This document shows, piece by piece, positions 24,621-36,330 of a DNA stretch of 64,000 nucleotides. The stretch covers positions 35,167,513 through 35,231,512 of the forward strand of contig NC_053122.1 of assembly GCF_010015445.1 (NCBI RefSeq). The letters are read 5' to 3'. The notes below the pieces were generated by a model. That model had not been told where the DNA came from, did no database searches, and saw only the letters and a program-made list of their open reading frames with translations. This DNA is from Perca fluviatilis (taxonomy: Eukaryota > Chordata > Actinopteri > Perciformes > Percidae). A program made the position numbers and the translations under genes. How positions within the stretch are numbered: the first letter of the stretch is position 1; every line of letters begins with the position of its first letter.

Positions 24621-27600
24621 TAAGGCGCATTTCCTGTTGCCAGCGGGGGGCGCTATGACCAAAAGTCAATTTTGGCCTGTAGGGGTCCTCAGGCCTGGAC
24701 CCTTGTCAATCGTGAGAAATTTCGGGCAGATACGACAACGTACACTCAAGTTACAACAACTTCTTTGTTCATCGCTAAACACTCAAAATGGCCGCCACGG
24801 CATGCCCACACCGTCTGACGAAAAGTTTTTCTTTTAATAACTGTTCATCGTTAAGGTGTTGGGATGGTACAGACCAAGTTTGAAGTCCATCGGATGAAAT
24901 CTCTAGGAGTTCGTTAAAGTATAGCACCTTGACTTTTAGGCCTACTTCCTGTTGCCACTAGAAGGCGCTATGACTTTAAGTAAATATCGGCCTTTATTTG
25001 TCGTCAGGGTTGGACTCTTATGAATCCTGAAAAGTTTCGAGGTAATCGGACAACGTACACTCGAGTTAAACCCACTTCCTGTTTCGGCGGCGAAACGCAC
25101 AAAATGGCCACCCAGCCACGGCCACGCCCTATGACGAAAAGTTTTTCTTTTAACAACTTTTCATCTTTAACATCTTAAGATGGCACAGACCGAGTTTGAA
25201 GTTGATCAGATGAAATCTCTAGGAGGAGTTCGTTAAAGTACGACATGTGGAAATGGCCAAAAATTTTGAACTTTGACATCAAAATGGCGGACTTCCTGTT
25301 GGGTTTAGGGTATTGCTCTAATGAAGGTTTTTGTACATCTTGACATGATACATATGTGTACCAAGTTTTGTGAGTCTACGTTAAACGCACTGCAGGGTCT
25401 CAATTTTCGTAACTTTCTAGGGGGCGCTAGCGAGCCATTTTTGTGCGCCTATTCCCGAAACCCTTAAAATACGTACATTTTCACCAGACTTGATGCGACC
25501 GCCAAATTTGGTGAGTTTTTGAATATGTTAAGGCCCTCAAAAAGCCAATTAATTTGACGGGAAAAAGATAGAAAGAATAATTCCTTCAGTTTCAATAGGG
25601 CCTTCGCCGCTGTCGGCGCTTGGGCACTAATTAATATGTCTGTGCCACATGAACAGGGCCCTTACGTGTCAACAAGATGCGTTTTCAACTCAGACATTTT
25701 TAAGTGTACTTTTTTTTTTTTTGTATGAAGCACATTGTGTTATATTAATTTATTAGAAATGTGCTATAGAAATAGAAATAAAGTTTGATTGATTGTTTAA
25801 ATTCACCTACCCTGGTCCCTGTCTCGATCCTGCCGGTAGCTAGCTTGCCCTGCTAGCTGATAGCCGTTAGCTGCCGTTTGGTGAGTGTATTCAGACAGGC
25901 TTCTGTGATATTCATCCCAATAACAATCCACGGAGGTGGTGGTGTGACATGGAAACGGGATAAACGATGTCTGTGGCTTGCACAATAATAGCGATACTGA
26001 AGCTTAGCTGTTGCATCGCGCTGTCTCCTGGGAATTCAGTTGTAACAGAAAAAGGTAAACAGTAGTGTGCAGATTGGAGCGTAGTGTGTGAAGAGTGAAA
26101 AGCGGAGTTGTTTATAAGGGAAAAAGCTTGGAGTATGAAGAATATAGCAGATATACAACACACGGAAGAGCCTTTGAGTTTGATGGTCGTCCTTATTTAT
26201 TCAAACCCAAGACTAATAACGAAGAACTAGCCTCAAGAGTTGGAAAGAACGAGACTGACAGACAGAGGGGAAACAGGCAGATGAACTTGCTGCTCCAAGC
26301 ACAAGCTAAAGCTAGCCTTGAGTAACTGGGGGACATAGCCAGCCCACCGGGCGCTCGTGGATTTTTATTGGGATGATTATCACAGATGCCTGGCTGAATA
26401 TTCTCCGGACAGCAGCTAGCAGCTAACGGCTAACAGCTATCTGGCTGTACACACTCACCGTAGGGCAGCTAACAGCTACTACCACACTACTGTTTTTTGT
26501 AGGGTGGAATACACTTCAAGACGTGACATGACCTGTCCTCTGGAGGACATAGCCACACCACCACCTCCGTGGATTGTTATTGGGATGAATATCACAGAAG
26601 CCTGTCTGAATAAAAACTCACAGGACGGCAGCTAACGGCTATCAGCTAGCAGGGCAAGCTAGCTACCGGCAGGATCGAGACAGGGACCAGGGTAGGTGAA
26701 TTTAAACAATGTCTGAGTTGAAAACGCATCTTGTTGACACGTAAGGGTCCTGTTCATGTGGCACAGACATATTAATTGCATTTTGTGTCTGTTAAGAGGC
26801 ACAAAGGCACTCTAAAACTTGCCCCGACCACTGCCGTTTTAGCTCAGGGGACGCTTGTAGTACGTAGCTGCAGCTTCTTCGTGTTACCTGCACTGATTCG
26901 GGTCGGGTTTTTTTCTATCGAAAGTACTCGCGTACCTATAGCGATCAAGATTAACGTAAAAATAGGCCGGAATTCTCCTTTAAGTACATTTTTCATGTAT
27001 CTGTACTTTACTTAAGTAGACTCAATAGTGCATAGCCTACTTTTGACTTTTACTTTGTCACAGCGTCGTTTACTCCTCCGCCAGGCTGCGTAAGACGCTT
27101 TCATATCTTATTTATTTGGCTGGACCTCTTCACATCTCCCCATGTCCGCTGCTTCACACACTTTATTTGCTTACTTGCATGGTTAAAGAAAATAAAATAC
27201 ATCCATAAATAATACCAACCGCATTCCCATTCTAACAACACATTTCCGTTTTATTCTGGTTAGGATAGGAACTTTTTTTAAAAAGCCAGGCCTTGTTTGT
27301 GGTAGTGGACACCTTCTACTTTTACTAAAGTAAATATGTCTCTTGTTATTTGTACTTTTATTTAAGTACTGAGATTCAGTACTTCCTCCACCGTGGCTCC
27401 GACAATCTCCGAAAACCTGTCTCCCAGGAGGTGCACAGGAAGTGTCATGTCCTTATATGGGAATTTGCGGGGCGTTTTTTTTTATGCTAATTAGGAACAA
27501 CTGGCACGCGCTTTCAGTTATGAAGACGTGGGATTCATCAATCCTAAGAACACAGGTGCGAACAATTCAGCTGTTTAAGAACACGTCATGAATCCGACGT

Positions 27601-27675
27601 ATACTTTTCTTAGAAACCTTCTTAAGAACATATTTAAGAGAAAACTTAGGAAGATATTGGTGAATGAGGCCCATT

Positions 27676-28430
27676 CATTTCTATTTTGTTTTCTTTATTT
27701 TTTTTCAAAAACTTGCAGTGCCTCACAAAAAGACCAGTGTCTCACATTTAGTATAAAGTATAAAAAGCTGACCTGCAGATATGCTGCCATAGTCATATCT
27801 AATTCATATGCATGACCAGAAGTATGGGCCTCAAACTGTTTGCATTTAGCAGACTAAAATACTCTGACCTACTCTGACCTACTTGACCCTCATTGTCATT
27901 CACCCTCCATCCTGTGTTACCTCCTCTCCTGCAGAGTTAGACTGCCACCTGCTGGTTAAACTTCCAACTCGGGTTGAAACCAGCTGGCGTTGGCTGCAGC
28001 AGTGGCTGATTGTTGCCAAGAACCTTCTCCATTACTGTGCAGCAGAGCATTGCCATTGCTGCGCTCTGCTGGTATTTCCAGGTAAGGACAATGTGCGGTC
28101 AGACGTGTCAGTGCAATGAGAACGACTCACATCGACGTGGATGTTCTGGCAGGCCGTCATTAGCCAAAGGTCATGTTATTTTCCTCCGAATGTACAATTA
28201 ATGTGCTCCATGGTGCTCCATTTGATTGTTGTATTCCGTGTTTCTTTATTCCGTTTCTTTTTGCCAAAATGTATGGTCATCCAACTGTAGTTACAGCCAT
28301 ATTGTATACAACTATAGTTTAAATCGGATAGTTTAATTTGATCTATAATTAATTTACAGAACTAGAATATAGAGGGCAGTTGTTACCTGGGGTGGACCCT
28401 ACTGGGGCACACAGGGAATCGAGGCAAGGC
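27676..28430. other. Non-genic flank with one possible exon
   Basis: No repeats are certain. The only coding signal is the 49-codon open segment at 27935-28081, listed separately. Confidence 0.4.
27935..28081 (+). CDS. Possible orphan exon of an unknown host gene
   Basis: A pyrimidine-rich acceptor (cctcctctcctgcag) and a GT donor (CCAG/GTAAGG) bracket a 147-bp stretch open in one frame (LDCHLLVKLPTRVETSWRWL...). The sequence is not recognised and no neighbouring exon is visible. CTGCCACCTGCTGG-type words also occur in repeats, so this may be chance. Confidence 0.2.
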
Positions 28431-28431
28431 A

Positions 28432-28875
28432 GCTTTATTTCGATAGCACATTTCAGCAACAAGGCAATTTAAGGTGCTTTACATAAAACACGAAAGAGCA
28501 TTTAAAAACATTTGTGAAAGGGAATAAAAGAGTAGAATAAGAATAGCTAAAATTGAATAAGAAGCATGAATGAAATGCATGAAATACAAGAATAAAAGTT
28601 ACAGTGTAGTGTAAGAAATGGCAGCATCAAAAGGAAAAGTCATCAGCCTTGATTTAAAAGAACTGAGAGTTGCAGGGGACCTGCAGTTTTCTGGGAGTTT
28701 ATTCCATATATGTCATGCATAAAAACTGCTTCTCCATGTTTAGTTCTGACTCTGGGGACAGAAAGCAGACCTGACCCAGATGATCCTGAGAGGTCTGGAT
28801 GCTTCATAGTGTAGCAGCAGAGCAGAAAGAAACCGTTCAGTGCTTAATTGTACAAAATTTGCCTCTGAAATGTAG
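28432..28875 (-). mobile_element. 5'-truncated LINE tail (L2/CR1-like), minus strand
   Basis: On the minus strand, sequence resembling the last part of a LINE reverse transcriptase ORF (HLWNKLP/SFKSRL-like words, broken by stops) runs into a 3' UTR that on + reads GGCAAGGCAGCTTTATTTCG. Typical of dead-on-arrival fish LINE copies. Confidence 0.5.
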
Positions 28876-28896
28876 TGAAGTGTAAAGTATTCTTAA

Positions 28897-30520
28897 ACGT
28901 ACAATATGTAACTTTCTGCCGCTAGGCTAGGGGTCTCTCAACCAAAACAATGGACGGTAAAACTGGACTTTTGATGACGTTGGGAAGTTGCGTGGAATTA
29001 TGGGCGTTTTTAGTGTTAAACACCTTCGCTGCCGGTTAGAATCATTGACATAGGTTAGAATGCATCAGTTCACGGACGTGTTTACCCATTCAAGTTTATT
29101 CACGTTACGTTTAGTAACTTATTCATGTTATTGTAATAAAATAGCTGCAGTTTCCCCAACATAATTACGTTTTTCTTGATTAGATTTTTATTTGTAGCTG
29201 ACCAGTTAGCTAGTGAGCCAGCAAGCTAACAGAAGCCAGCAGCTAAAACACAAAATATTTCACATATCAATGTCACCTTTTGGATGGTTTCAACACCGGG
29301 GCGGACGGGGTTTGTTGTAACGCTAGCTAGCTACTAAACGAGGCTGAGAGACGGGTGTGGGGGGGGATTGTCGGGGAAATCTCCGCGACAGCGTCCAGGA
29401 CGTTCGATGCCTGTTGTGCAGCAGCAGAACATCTCCCAGCTGCCCGGAATTATCTCCCCTTCACTTTTTAATCTTAACTTTTCGTTTTTGTGCTTAACCC
29501 ACCTTTTGTCGGGTTAATTTAGCTAACCGTAAAGACAGCTAAACGCGAAGGGGGGAGAAATTCGGCAGGGAGGAGATTTTCGGCACATAACACCGGTAGC
29601 GCTACAGAGATGTAGCTACCACTATGGATGGCCGCTGTTGTGACTCGGTGCCTGGTCTGATATGGTCCGTTTCCCGACGTTTAATTAAACTGCTGTTACC
29701 GTCGTGAGCACCAGGCACTGGAGATAAGTTCAGGCCGGGGGTTGCTGTAATGAATGTAGCTGGCTGATAGCTGACTGGGGGCTAACGGTAACTAGCTAGC
29801 TAGCTATATGTCCCGGGGCTGTTGTCAGCTGTCATCCCGACTGAGTCTCTCTGCGCCGGGGGAGTGAGGCAGACAGACCGGCGTGTGCTACTTTGGCTAA
29901 ATTAGTATTAGATTAATCGTCTATCTATACAGCTAACGTTAACGTTACTAGTGAAGTTATTCGTGGGTTAGCCCAGTCCTGTTAACTGTGGTCGAAACAG
30001 TCATACTAAAAATAACTTTATTAGTGTGTTGAACGATGTTGTAACCTCATAATGTTACCCACAAAGCTTTAGCATAAACGTTAGCACATTGTAGTAACGT
30101 CAAGCTGGTATTGATATTGAACTTACAAAATAGATAAGGTCTCTGTTGTATTACTTTGATAAAAAGTGGGATGTAATTAATCACAAAATGATGCTGTATG
30201 GCAAAAAAAAAAGCAGTATTACGGTTACAAGTATTTTTTTTCTGTGACATTGTATGAATTACAATTACTCCTGAACATATCATCTTGGTGCCAGTGTTCT
30301 GACGGAAGTTAGAGTAACTGGAGGGTGAAAGGTTATATGACGCCACTGACGGGCGACTAAAGGAAACGTGCCGTGTCTGAAAATAAAATAACAGATTTCT
30401 CTGGGTTTGACATTTGGTGTAAACATTTGGGATAGTGTAAGAACACAACTCATAAAAATATATAACATAGGTATGGTCATTTTTAGACATTTTAAAGCAG
30501 AAATGTTACATATTGTACCT
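28897..30520. mobile_element. TTAA-target element (TIR ACGTACAATATGTAAC)
   Basis: Left ACGTACAATATGTAACTTTC and right complement ...GTTACATATTGTACCT are flanked by TTAA (28893-28896; 30521-30524). Related in TIR to the 21.95-kb MITE. The right 210 bases recur at 47.97-48.16 kb. It contains a GC-rich block (29290-29450) with GCTAGCTAGC words and no supported ORF. Confidence 0.75.
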
Positions 30521-30769
30521 TTAAGTAAAGTATAAGTACCTAGAAATTGCACTTAATTGTACAAAATTAGCTTGAGTGAATATCCTCGGTCACGGCTGTT
30601 CATAGGAAACAGGTTGCTGGGTGATGAGGCAGAGAGCTGTCACGGTTGCACTGAGGTATCTTGAATGAACAGAGGTTGAGTAAAGTCACATCAACTGATT
30701 GATCCTGAAAAAACTAAATAATATACTTTAATTTAAAATAAAGATACTGGATTATAATTTGACCTACAT

Positions 30770-31196
30770 CACATGTGTCAAACTCAAGGCCCGTGGGCCA
30801 AATTCGGCCCCTCGCAGATTATGATCCGGCCCGCATATTAATTTAGGTTCACAATACATTTTGGCCCACCTGGTTTTTGTTGCTTTTTCTGATGTTGTTG
30901 GCATTTTTTTTTTTTTTACGATTTGTAACTTTTTCCAACGTTTTTGCCACTTTTTCCGACGTTTTTGGGGCGCTTTTTTTCTGTGACAGCTGAGGAACTG
31001 TTTCCTGACTTCTTTAGGACTTTATGTCCACCAAACTGTAAGTAAGAAGACTATATGACACATGCAATAATACAGTCAGAGATATTTGACTTTTTTGATT
31101 AAATAAAAGCATATCAATAAACTAAACATGTCTGGCCCTTGATGTGATTCTTATTTTCCAGTGTGGCCCTTAGTGAAGTTGAGGTTGACACCCCTG
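30770..31196. mobile_element. hAT MITE with 8-bp duplication ACCTACAT
   Basis: Begins CACATGTGTCAAACTCAAGG and ends GAGGTTGACACCCCTG. ACCTACAT lies at 30762-30769 and 31197-31204. The GTGTCAAACTCAAGGCCC end is a common fish hAT signature. A decayed inverse copy lies at 47.62-47.97 kb. Confidence 0.9.
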
Positions 31197-31204
31197 ACCT
31201 ACAT

Positions 31205-32302
31205 GCACTCACAGACATCACAGACCGCATGTTAGAAATCAATTCCCCATTACAAATATTACTGCTGGTTTTGTTAAGATGTGTGTCCAACTAATTTCTG
31301 GCACTATAATTAATTGGTTTAAGCTGTCATTTGATTGAGTAATTTATTCAGTTTTAATTAAAAATTCCTGGATGAAGACGACTGTTAATTGACTTTCTGA
31401 ATGACGGGTTGTTAAGCGCTCTGCTTCTGATCTGTCTAGTATTTTTGTAATGAAAGACTTGTCTTGTGTGTTCGCCAGTCCGCAAGGTCTCAACTGGAGT
31501 TCACACATTGGGCGCTGCATTTCCTGCCAAGAAGAGAATTTAAGTTATACACAAAAAAAAGGAACCAAAAAAGCAAGGCAAGTTCTCACCTTTGACATTT
31601 CTTTTGAGGCAATTATGTAGTTGAGATGTGAGTATAGGATTTATCCTGTTAATAACATGTAAAGTTCCCGGGAGAGAAGAGCAGGAAAAGCATGGCACAA
31701 TGTCATGTTGTTTGTGAATGTAGCAGACTGATCTCATGAATTGGCGTATCTATGTCTATGTATTTTTTCGTTATCAAGACGCATAATCGCATTTTTGCGT
31801 GTATATCAACGCAAATCGGCCACCATTGACCTACATTGCGAGTCAATTTCTGCCGTAGGACTTTCACCCGGGAGAGCCCGGAGAGCCGTGTTCGCGTCCC
31901 GTGTGCGGGGATGTTTCAGCCGTTTTTATTTAAATTTTTTATTTTTAATAAGCCTTACCCAATGTTTCTTTCCTAAACCCAACCATTTATTGTGTTCCTA
32001 AGCGTGTTTTCGTCGTTATTTTCCGTGTTTTTGTCACTGTTTTGTTACTAAAGCCTTCCCCTGTGTTCTTTTCCTAAACCCAACCATTTTTTTTTACAGC
32101 CGTGTGACGTTGTTCTCGCGATAGTACGTCGCGTTCTCGCGATATCACGCAACGTGGTGGGTATGTTTACATCAGCTGTATACAGCGTAGGCATACACGT
32201 GGATAGCTGAAAATGCGTACAATAACACACCATTTTGCTTTATGAAAGTGGCATGTATATTTACGCAAAGTCATGATGCCATGTTGGAATGTAGTGTTTT
32301 CA

Positions 32303-32368
<66 letters not shown>

Positions 32369-33685
32369 GAAAAAGTGTGGGGTCTTCTTGTTATATTTTG
32401 GGTGGGGAGGACTACTTGTGGAGAAACTGTTATACCTCAAAAAGGCTGGGAACCCCGCTTTCACTGGCTGCAGAAAGAGACTCCTTTTAAAGAAGATTTA
32501 GGGGCCATCCACACGGAGACACTTTTTGGTGTAAACGCACGTTTTGCATCGTTTTGGCCGATCGTCCAAAACGAATCCTGTAAACGCACTGCCTGAAGAC
32601 GCACTTTTTTGAAACCTGGTCCCAGGGTGAAAAAATTCGAAAACGCCGCCCTAGCGTCTTCGTTTGGACGGCGAAGCCGCATACTTGCGTATCGATGATG
32701 TCATCGCCACACCTCTCGACCTCTAGCCTACGACCTCTTATCCTGCGACAACATCTCATAACGCCAACAACAATGGCGGACTACATGCTTGTGTTCTTGC
32801 TGGAGAAAATATTGAGCCTATTAGGGTTACTTGGGCAAAATATTATGCTCCTTCCTTCTTCTTGTGTTTGGTTTCTTCTTCTACTGTCTGTTTGTATAGA
32901 GCGCGCAAGCTTTATGCCATTGACATATATAAAATGGACCAAACGATCCCGTTGCTCTGGACGGAGACCAGTGAAGGATATTAGAAGCACTTTTCCGGTG
33001 AGCGTTGAGCGTTACTGCGCAGCCTCCAACTGAGCTCGAAGACGTAAATGTGACGTGAGCAACCTGTCTGAAAGTTGTAAGTCTTCTGGTCGCTGTGCCA
33101 AGAGAAATCTCAATCATTCCCAATTTTACAGATACGGAGAGCGTATATGTTAGGAGATAACATAGGCACAGGCTAATTATTGCTAAGTAAAATGCTAGTT
33201 AACATTAGTAATTAAACTTAAACAGCTAATGTGAGTCGAAACTGCCTGCAAGCTTTTCCTGTACTATACGGTAATTCTGTGCGACAGTAAGTCACTTGGT
33301 TATGACCCAATTGTTAGCCTATTGTTATAAAAGCGTCTGCTACGGAGCCATAACGTGAGGTACAAGGTAATGGAGCCTTTTATACATTGTCGTGTTTCTT
33401 TAGAAATAAACAATGGACAAATAGAGTCTTTAAACGCTTCAGATGTAAAGTTATTTGTAGTCAAGTGACGTAAAAAAAAATGGCGGTCAGTGGAATGCTA
33501 ACAGGAGGTGATACCTTTGTATTATTTTACTAAAATAATCAATAGAACTAAGTACCACATTATTTGCATCTGAAATGAGGTAAATAATGTACTGCATCTT
33601 AAAAAGTTTTTTTACCAGGAATATTCCCATTGAGATTCAGAATATCTGTTACAAGGGAGTCCTGGCCAAGACAGCAGCATAAAAA
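31205..33685. other. Non-genic interval with anonymous repeats
   Basis: 31740-32290 contains repeated CTTTCCTAAACCCAACCATTT words (31967, 32070) and CTCGCGATA palindromic words, typical of fish DNA transposon debris. 32510-32700 has CGTTTTGG/AAACGC-rich sequence. ORFs of 60-112 codons on both strands overlap each other and have no recognisable domain. Confidence 0.4.
32305..32361. repeat. (TG)n microsatellite
   Basis: About 28 uninterrupted TG units, read as poly-Val/Cys by artefactual ORFs. Confidence 0.95.
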
Positions 33686-33689
33686 GTTT

Positions 33690-33875
33690 AATTACATTAC
33701 ATTTTAGCAACTTACAGTTGCTATATATGTCAGAGGTCACACGCCTCTGGAGCAACTATGGGTTAAGTGTCTTGCTCAGGGACACATTGGTCGATGGATC
33801 GCAGTAGGATTTGAACCAGAGTCTCCCACACCAATGGTATGTGTCATATGCACTGTGCCATCACCACCCCCAGTT
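33690..33875. mobile_element. SINE-like fish repeat
   Basis: TTACATTTTAGCAACTTACA, GGTTAAGTGTCTTGCTCAGG and GATTTGAACCAGAGTCTCCC, followed by a CACTGTGCCATCACCACCCC tail, match the layout of a common fish short repeat. The GATTTGAACC word resembles a tRNA T-arm B box, but there is no complete tRNA fold. Confidence 0.5.
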
Positions 33876-34489
33876 TCAGCGCACAAAAAAAACACACTTA
33901 AAACAAATACCAAATTGCATCAAACAAATGTTTTTGTCACTCTTTTCAATGCTTTTTTTTTATTCATAATAATTTAATAATAATTATTTATAAATAATAA
34001 TTTAAATGATGTCATACCTCATTTTTTAGTTTAAAAAAGCAAATATTATGAATTACTTTTACTAATAGTTAAGATCAGAGGATGTTGAGTGAATCACAGA
34101 TGTCAAAGTTTAATTACGATAACGTTTTAAAACCTCTTAAACATTTTTATTTTCGAATGCTATGAAATGGAAGTATTAATTTTACCTGCAAGGTATGTTG
34201 TATGGGTTCTATCTAAAGTACATGCATGCATTCACATATTTGGGGGGCCATTTGGTTGTTAAGAAACTCATATTTCTGATATATAAAATCTTTGAAAACG
34301 GGTCAAATTTGACCCGAGGACAACACAACGGTTAATCCTGTTTTTGAAATCTCTCATGCTAATAAAATAATCTAGCATTTTAGTAGTAGAGTACTTGAGG
34401 GAATGCACCACTGTCTTATTACTCAACTTTGCTGGGTCCTCTTTAAAAGGCCCCTTTCTGGGTCCCCGGACCATAGCTTGGGATACCCT

Positions 34490-34603
34490 ACCCAAAAACA
34501 TATGAACTAAATACTAAATCTAATGTATAGCCTATGGCATAATTTAAACAAGTCTCCCGAAAAGAAACGGGTATATCTCTCTCCCCCGCCTCTGCCTGCT
34601 GCG

Positions 34604-34700
<97 letters not shown>

Positions 34701-34990
34701 TGTGGAGTTTAACTCCGAAAAGACAATTAACCACAGGTTCCCGTTAATCTTATGATGGACATGTGTTGTGATATTTAAAAAAAACGATCTGTCAACGGCG
34801 AAATAACAGCCTCTTATATACGGGACCTCCGGCGTCCTACAGCAGGGTCTCCGAGTGTGACTGTCCGAGCGCCGAGCTTGCGGCCCCGGCAGGCGCAAGC
34901 TGGCGGCCGCGTCACTTATGGAGCTCCGAAAACTCCGGCAAAGATTTTCGCAAGACTGCCTATATTCGAAATCTAAACCGTTCATTTCTC
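34490..34990 (-). repeat. Diverged inverse fragment of the 50.5-60.3 kb palindromic element
   Basis: The complement of 34730-34985 aligns with 51730-51850 and 52980-53310: the CTATATTCGAAATC/GATTTTGAATATAG block, GGAGCTCC, the GACATGTGTTGTGATA block and a following CA/TG microsatellite. The 34490-34545 part resembles 58918-58965. Separated copies show that the element is dispersed in this genome. Confidence 0.65.
34607..34698. repeat. (TG)n microsatellite
   Basis: About 46 TG units inside the palindrome-related fragment. Confidence 0.95.
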
Positions 34991-35464
34991 GCCTAAAATG
35001 TTGCTCCCCTGGGCCTTTGTTCCTCACTGTCTCCTCTCCTCCTTGCGGCCTTGGGCTGGCTCTCTTAACACCTTCCCCCTGATTACCTGGTGGGCTGCAG
35101 GTGTGACCAATGCCATGTACCAAGTGGCTGCAGCACATGCACAGGCAGATAGACTCCCTCTATCACCTCCCCCAGTCTGAGCCTATGGACCCGCCCCCTG
35201 TGCCGGATTGGCTGACGTGTTTCCCCTGGTTTGCTACAGTACATTTAAGAATATTAATATTCTGAGACATTGCACTCAAGCAAAAAATAACAAAAAATAT
35301 ATATATATAAATATTTTCAATCACCAGTGCAGTTTTGATTTTTAGGAAACACAATTGTTTATTGACTTTGATGGACTCCTCCAGAGGACGGATGTTTTAT
35401 TTCAAACATTTTGATTACATGAACTTGAAATCTGTGCTAAGAAATGTTCATTTCCTCCGTCCAG

Positions 35465-35677
35465 GACATCGTCACCACGGCTGTGGTCAGTGCTCTGGGA
35501 ACCACTGAATTCGGGAAGCCTGGCTTCCTGCAGCTCTTGGTTGACACTGTCTATGACATTGCGGAGGCCCTGTGGGCTCCTCTTGAAAGATTTTTGATAA
35601 AGCTGCCCTTTCATTTAAAAATAACAACCTCAGGAAAAGAAATAGTTGAGGCAGAGGTCTTCGAGAAAGATGAATGA
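35465..35677 (+). CDS. Unknown exon, copy 1 (terminal exon)
   Basis: After a ttcctccgtccag acceptor the frame reads DIVTTAVVSALGTTEFGKPG and FLQLLVDTVYDIAEALWAPL, ending at TGA 35675-35677 (70 residues). Its upstream 200 bases of intron and the exon itself are duplicated at 38.75-39.07 kb. The encoded protein is not recognised. Conservation between the two copies favours real coding sequence, but no further exon was found. Confidence 0.45.
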   Translation, partial: DIVTTAVVSALGTTEFGKPGFLQLLVDTVYDIAEALWAPLERFLIKLPFHLKITTSGKEIVEAEVFEKDE

Positions 35678-36214
35678 TTTAGTTTGCTAGTTCTGTTATT
35701 TTGTTTTTATAGATTTGTTTGTTAATAATGTTGTTATATTGTTGGTGATACTTCAAGCAAAGTTTCACGTTGTGTCAAGCCTTCTTAGTGTTTTAAAAAT
35801 AGCTATTTTGAGGCTAGCATGAAAGTGCCCCTAGCACTCCCATTCAAAAGGCCATTTGACCGAAAAATCTTAAAAGTGCCGCTTCCGTCCTAAATATGCT
35901 TTTAAGCGAAAGTTTGACTCGGGTACATTCACAAAAAGACCCTAGGTTGCATTTTGGCGAGAGTTACGCTTTAAATATAATTTTGGTGACGATTTCAAAG
36001 TCACATCTGCATACGCTGAAAAGGCGGAGAAGCTCCTCAATCCAAAATCACAACCTACCACAGTAGTGGAAGCTGTCCAGGCCGAGGGGCTACTGACCCT
36101 TCAAGGCGAGGTGGTGGAGGTCAGTTAATAAATAAACACAATTTTCATACTACACACACATAAACATACAGACAGACAGATAGACAAACAGACACACACA
36201 CATACACACACATC

Positions 36215-36260
<46 letters not shown>

Positions 36261-36330
36261 GCACAGTAGTGGAAGCTGTCCGGGGGTAAGGGCTATTATT
36301 ATTAACATCAATACATTGTCCGTGTTTTCA
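35678..36330. other. Spacer with a short coding-like fragment and a (CA)n tract
   Basis: 36000-36125 reads open as YAEKAEKLLNPKSQ...QAEGLLTLQGEVVE and ends in TCAGTTAA. CACAGTAGTGGAAGCTGTCC occurs at 36058 and again at 36262 on either side of a (CA)n tract (36165-36256). Possibly more of the unknown gene; not assigned. Confidence 0.3.

Larger units (their letters stand above)
20855..25628. mobile_element. GCTGCGAGCAGCG-type fish repeat with 6-bp AATTAA duplication
   Basis: Begins AGCTGCGAGCAGCGATGGAC and ends CTGTCGGCGCTTGGGCACT. The intact right arm of the enclosing foldback provides the empty site, with one AATTAA where this copy has two (20849-20854 and 25629-25634). Its body has short imperfect repeats such as GGCGTGGC and CTTCCTGTTGCCA...GGCGCTATGAC. 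No coding sequence. It is interrupted at 21412-24620. Confidence 0.7.
20648..26979. mobile_element. TTAA-target foldback element, interrupted
   Basis: TIR AGGAGAATTCCGGCCAATTT at 20648, complemented by ...GGCCGGAATTCTCCT ending at 26979, with TTAA on each side (20644-20647; 26980-26983). The inverted arms are long: 20648-20854 plus 25629-25985 against 26370-26979, including matching stretches around GACAGGGACCAGGGTAGGTG. A loop of about 385 bp (25986-26370) separates them. No transposase. The left arm is split by the element at 20855-25628. Confidence 0.8.
20226..27672. mobile_element. Outer element of a nested stack (TIR GGGCCTCATTCACCAA)
   Basis: Left end GGGCCTCATTCACCAACCGT (20226) is matched by its complement ...TTGGTGAATGAGGCCC (27672). 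ATT flanks both ends (20223-20225 and 27673-27675). Subterminal blocks rich in TTCTTA/TAAGAA (20241-20380; 27539-27650) are mutual inverted repeats. Its own sequence is about 1.1 kb (20226-20643 plus 26984-27672); everything else is nested insertions. Confidence 0.7.

Noticed and set aside
32242..33123. Overlapping ORFs of 70-112 codons around the TG tract
   Set aside because: They overlap on both strands, include microsatellite translation and show no motif or splice structure.
33760..33860. tRNA gene
   Set aside because: Only a B-box-like GATTTGAACC word; no acceptor stem or anticodon arm. It fits a SINE-like repeat.
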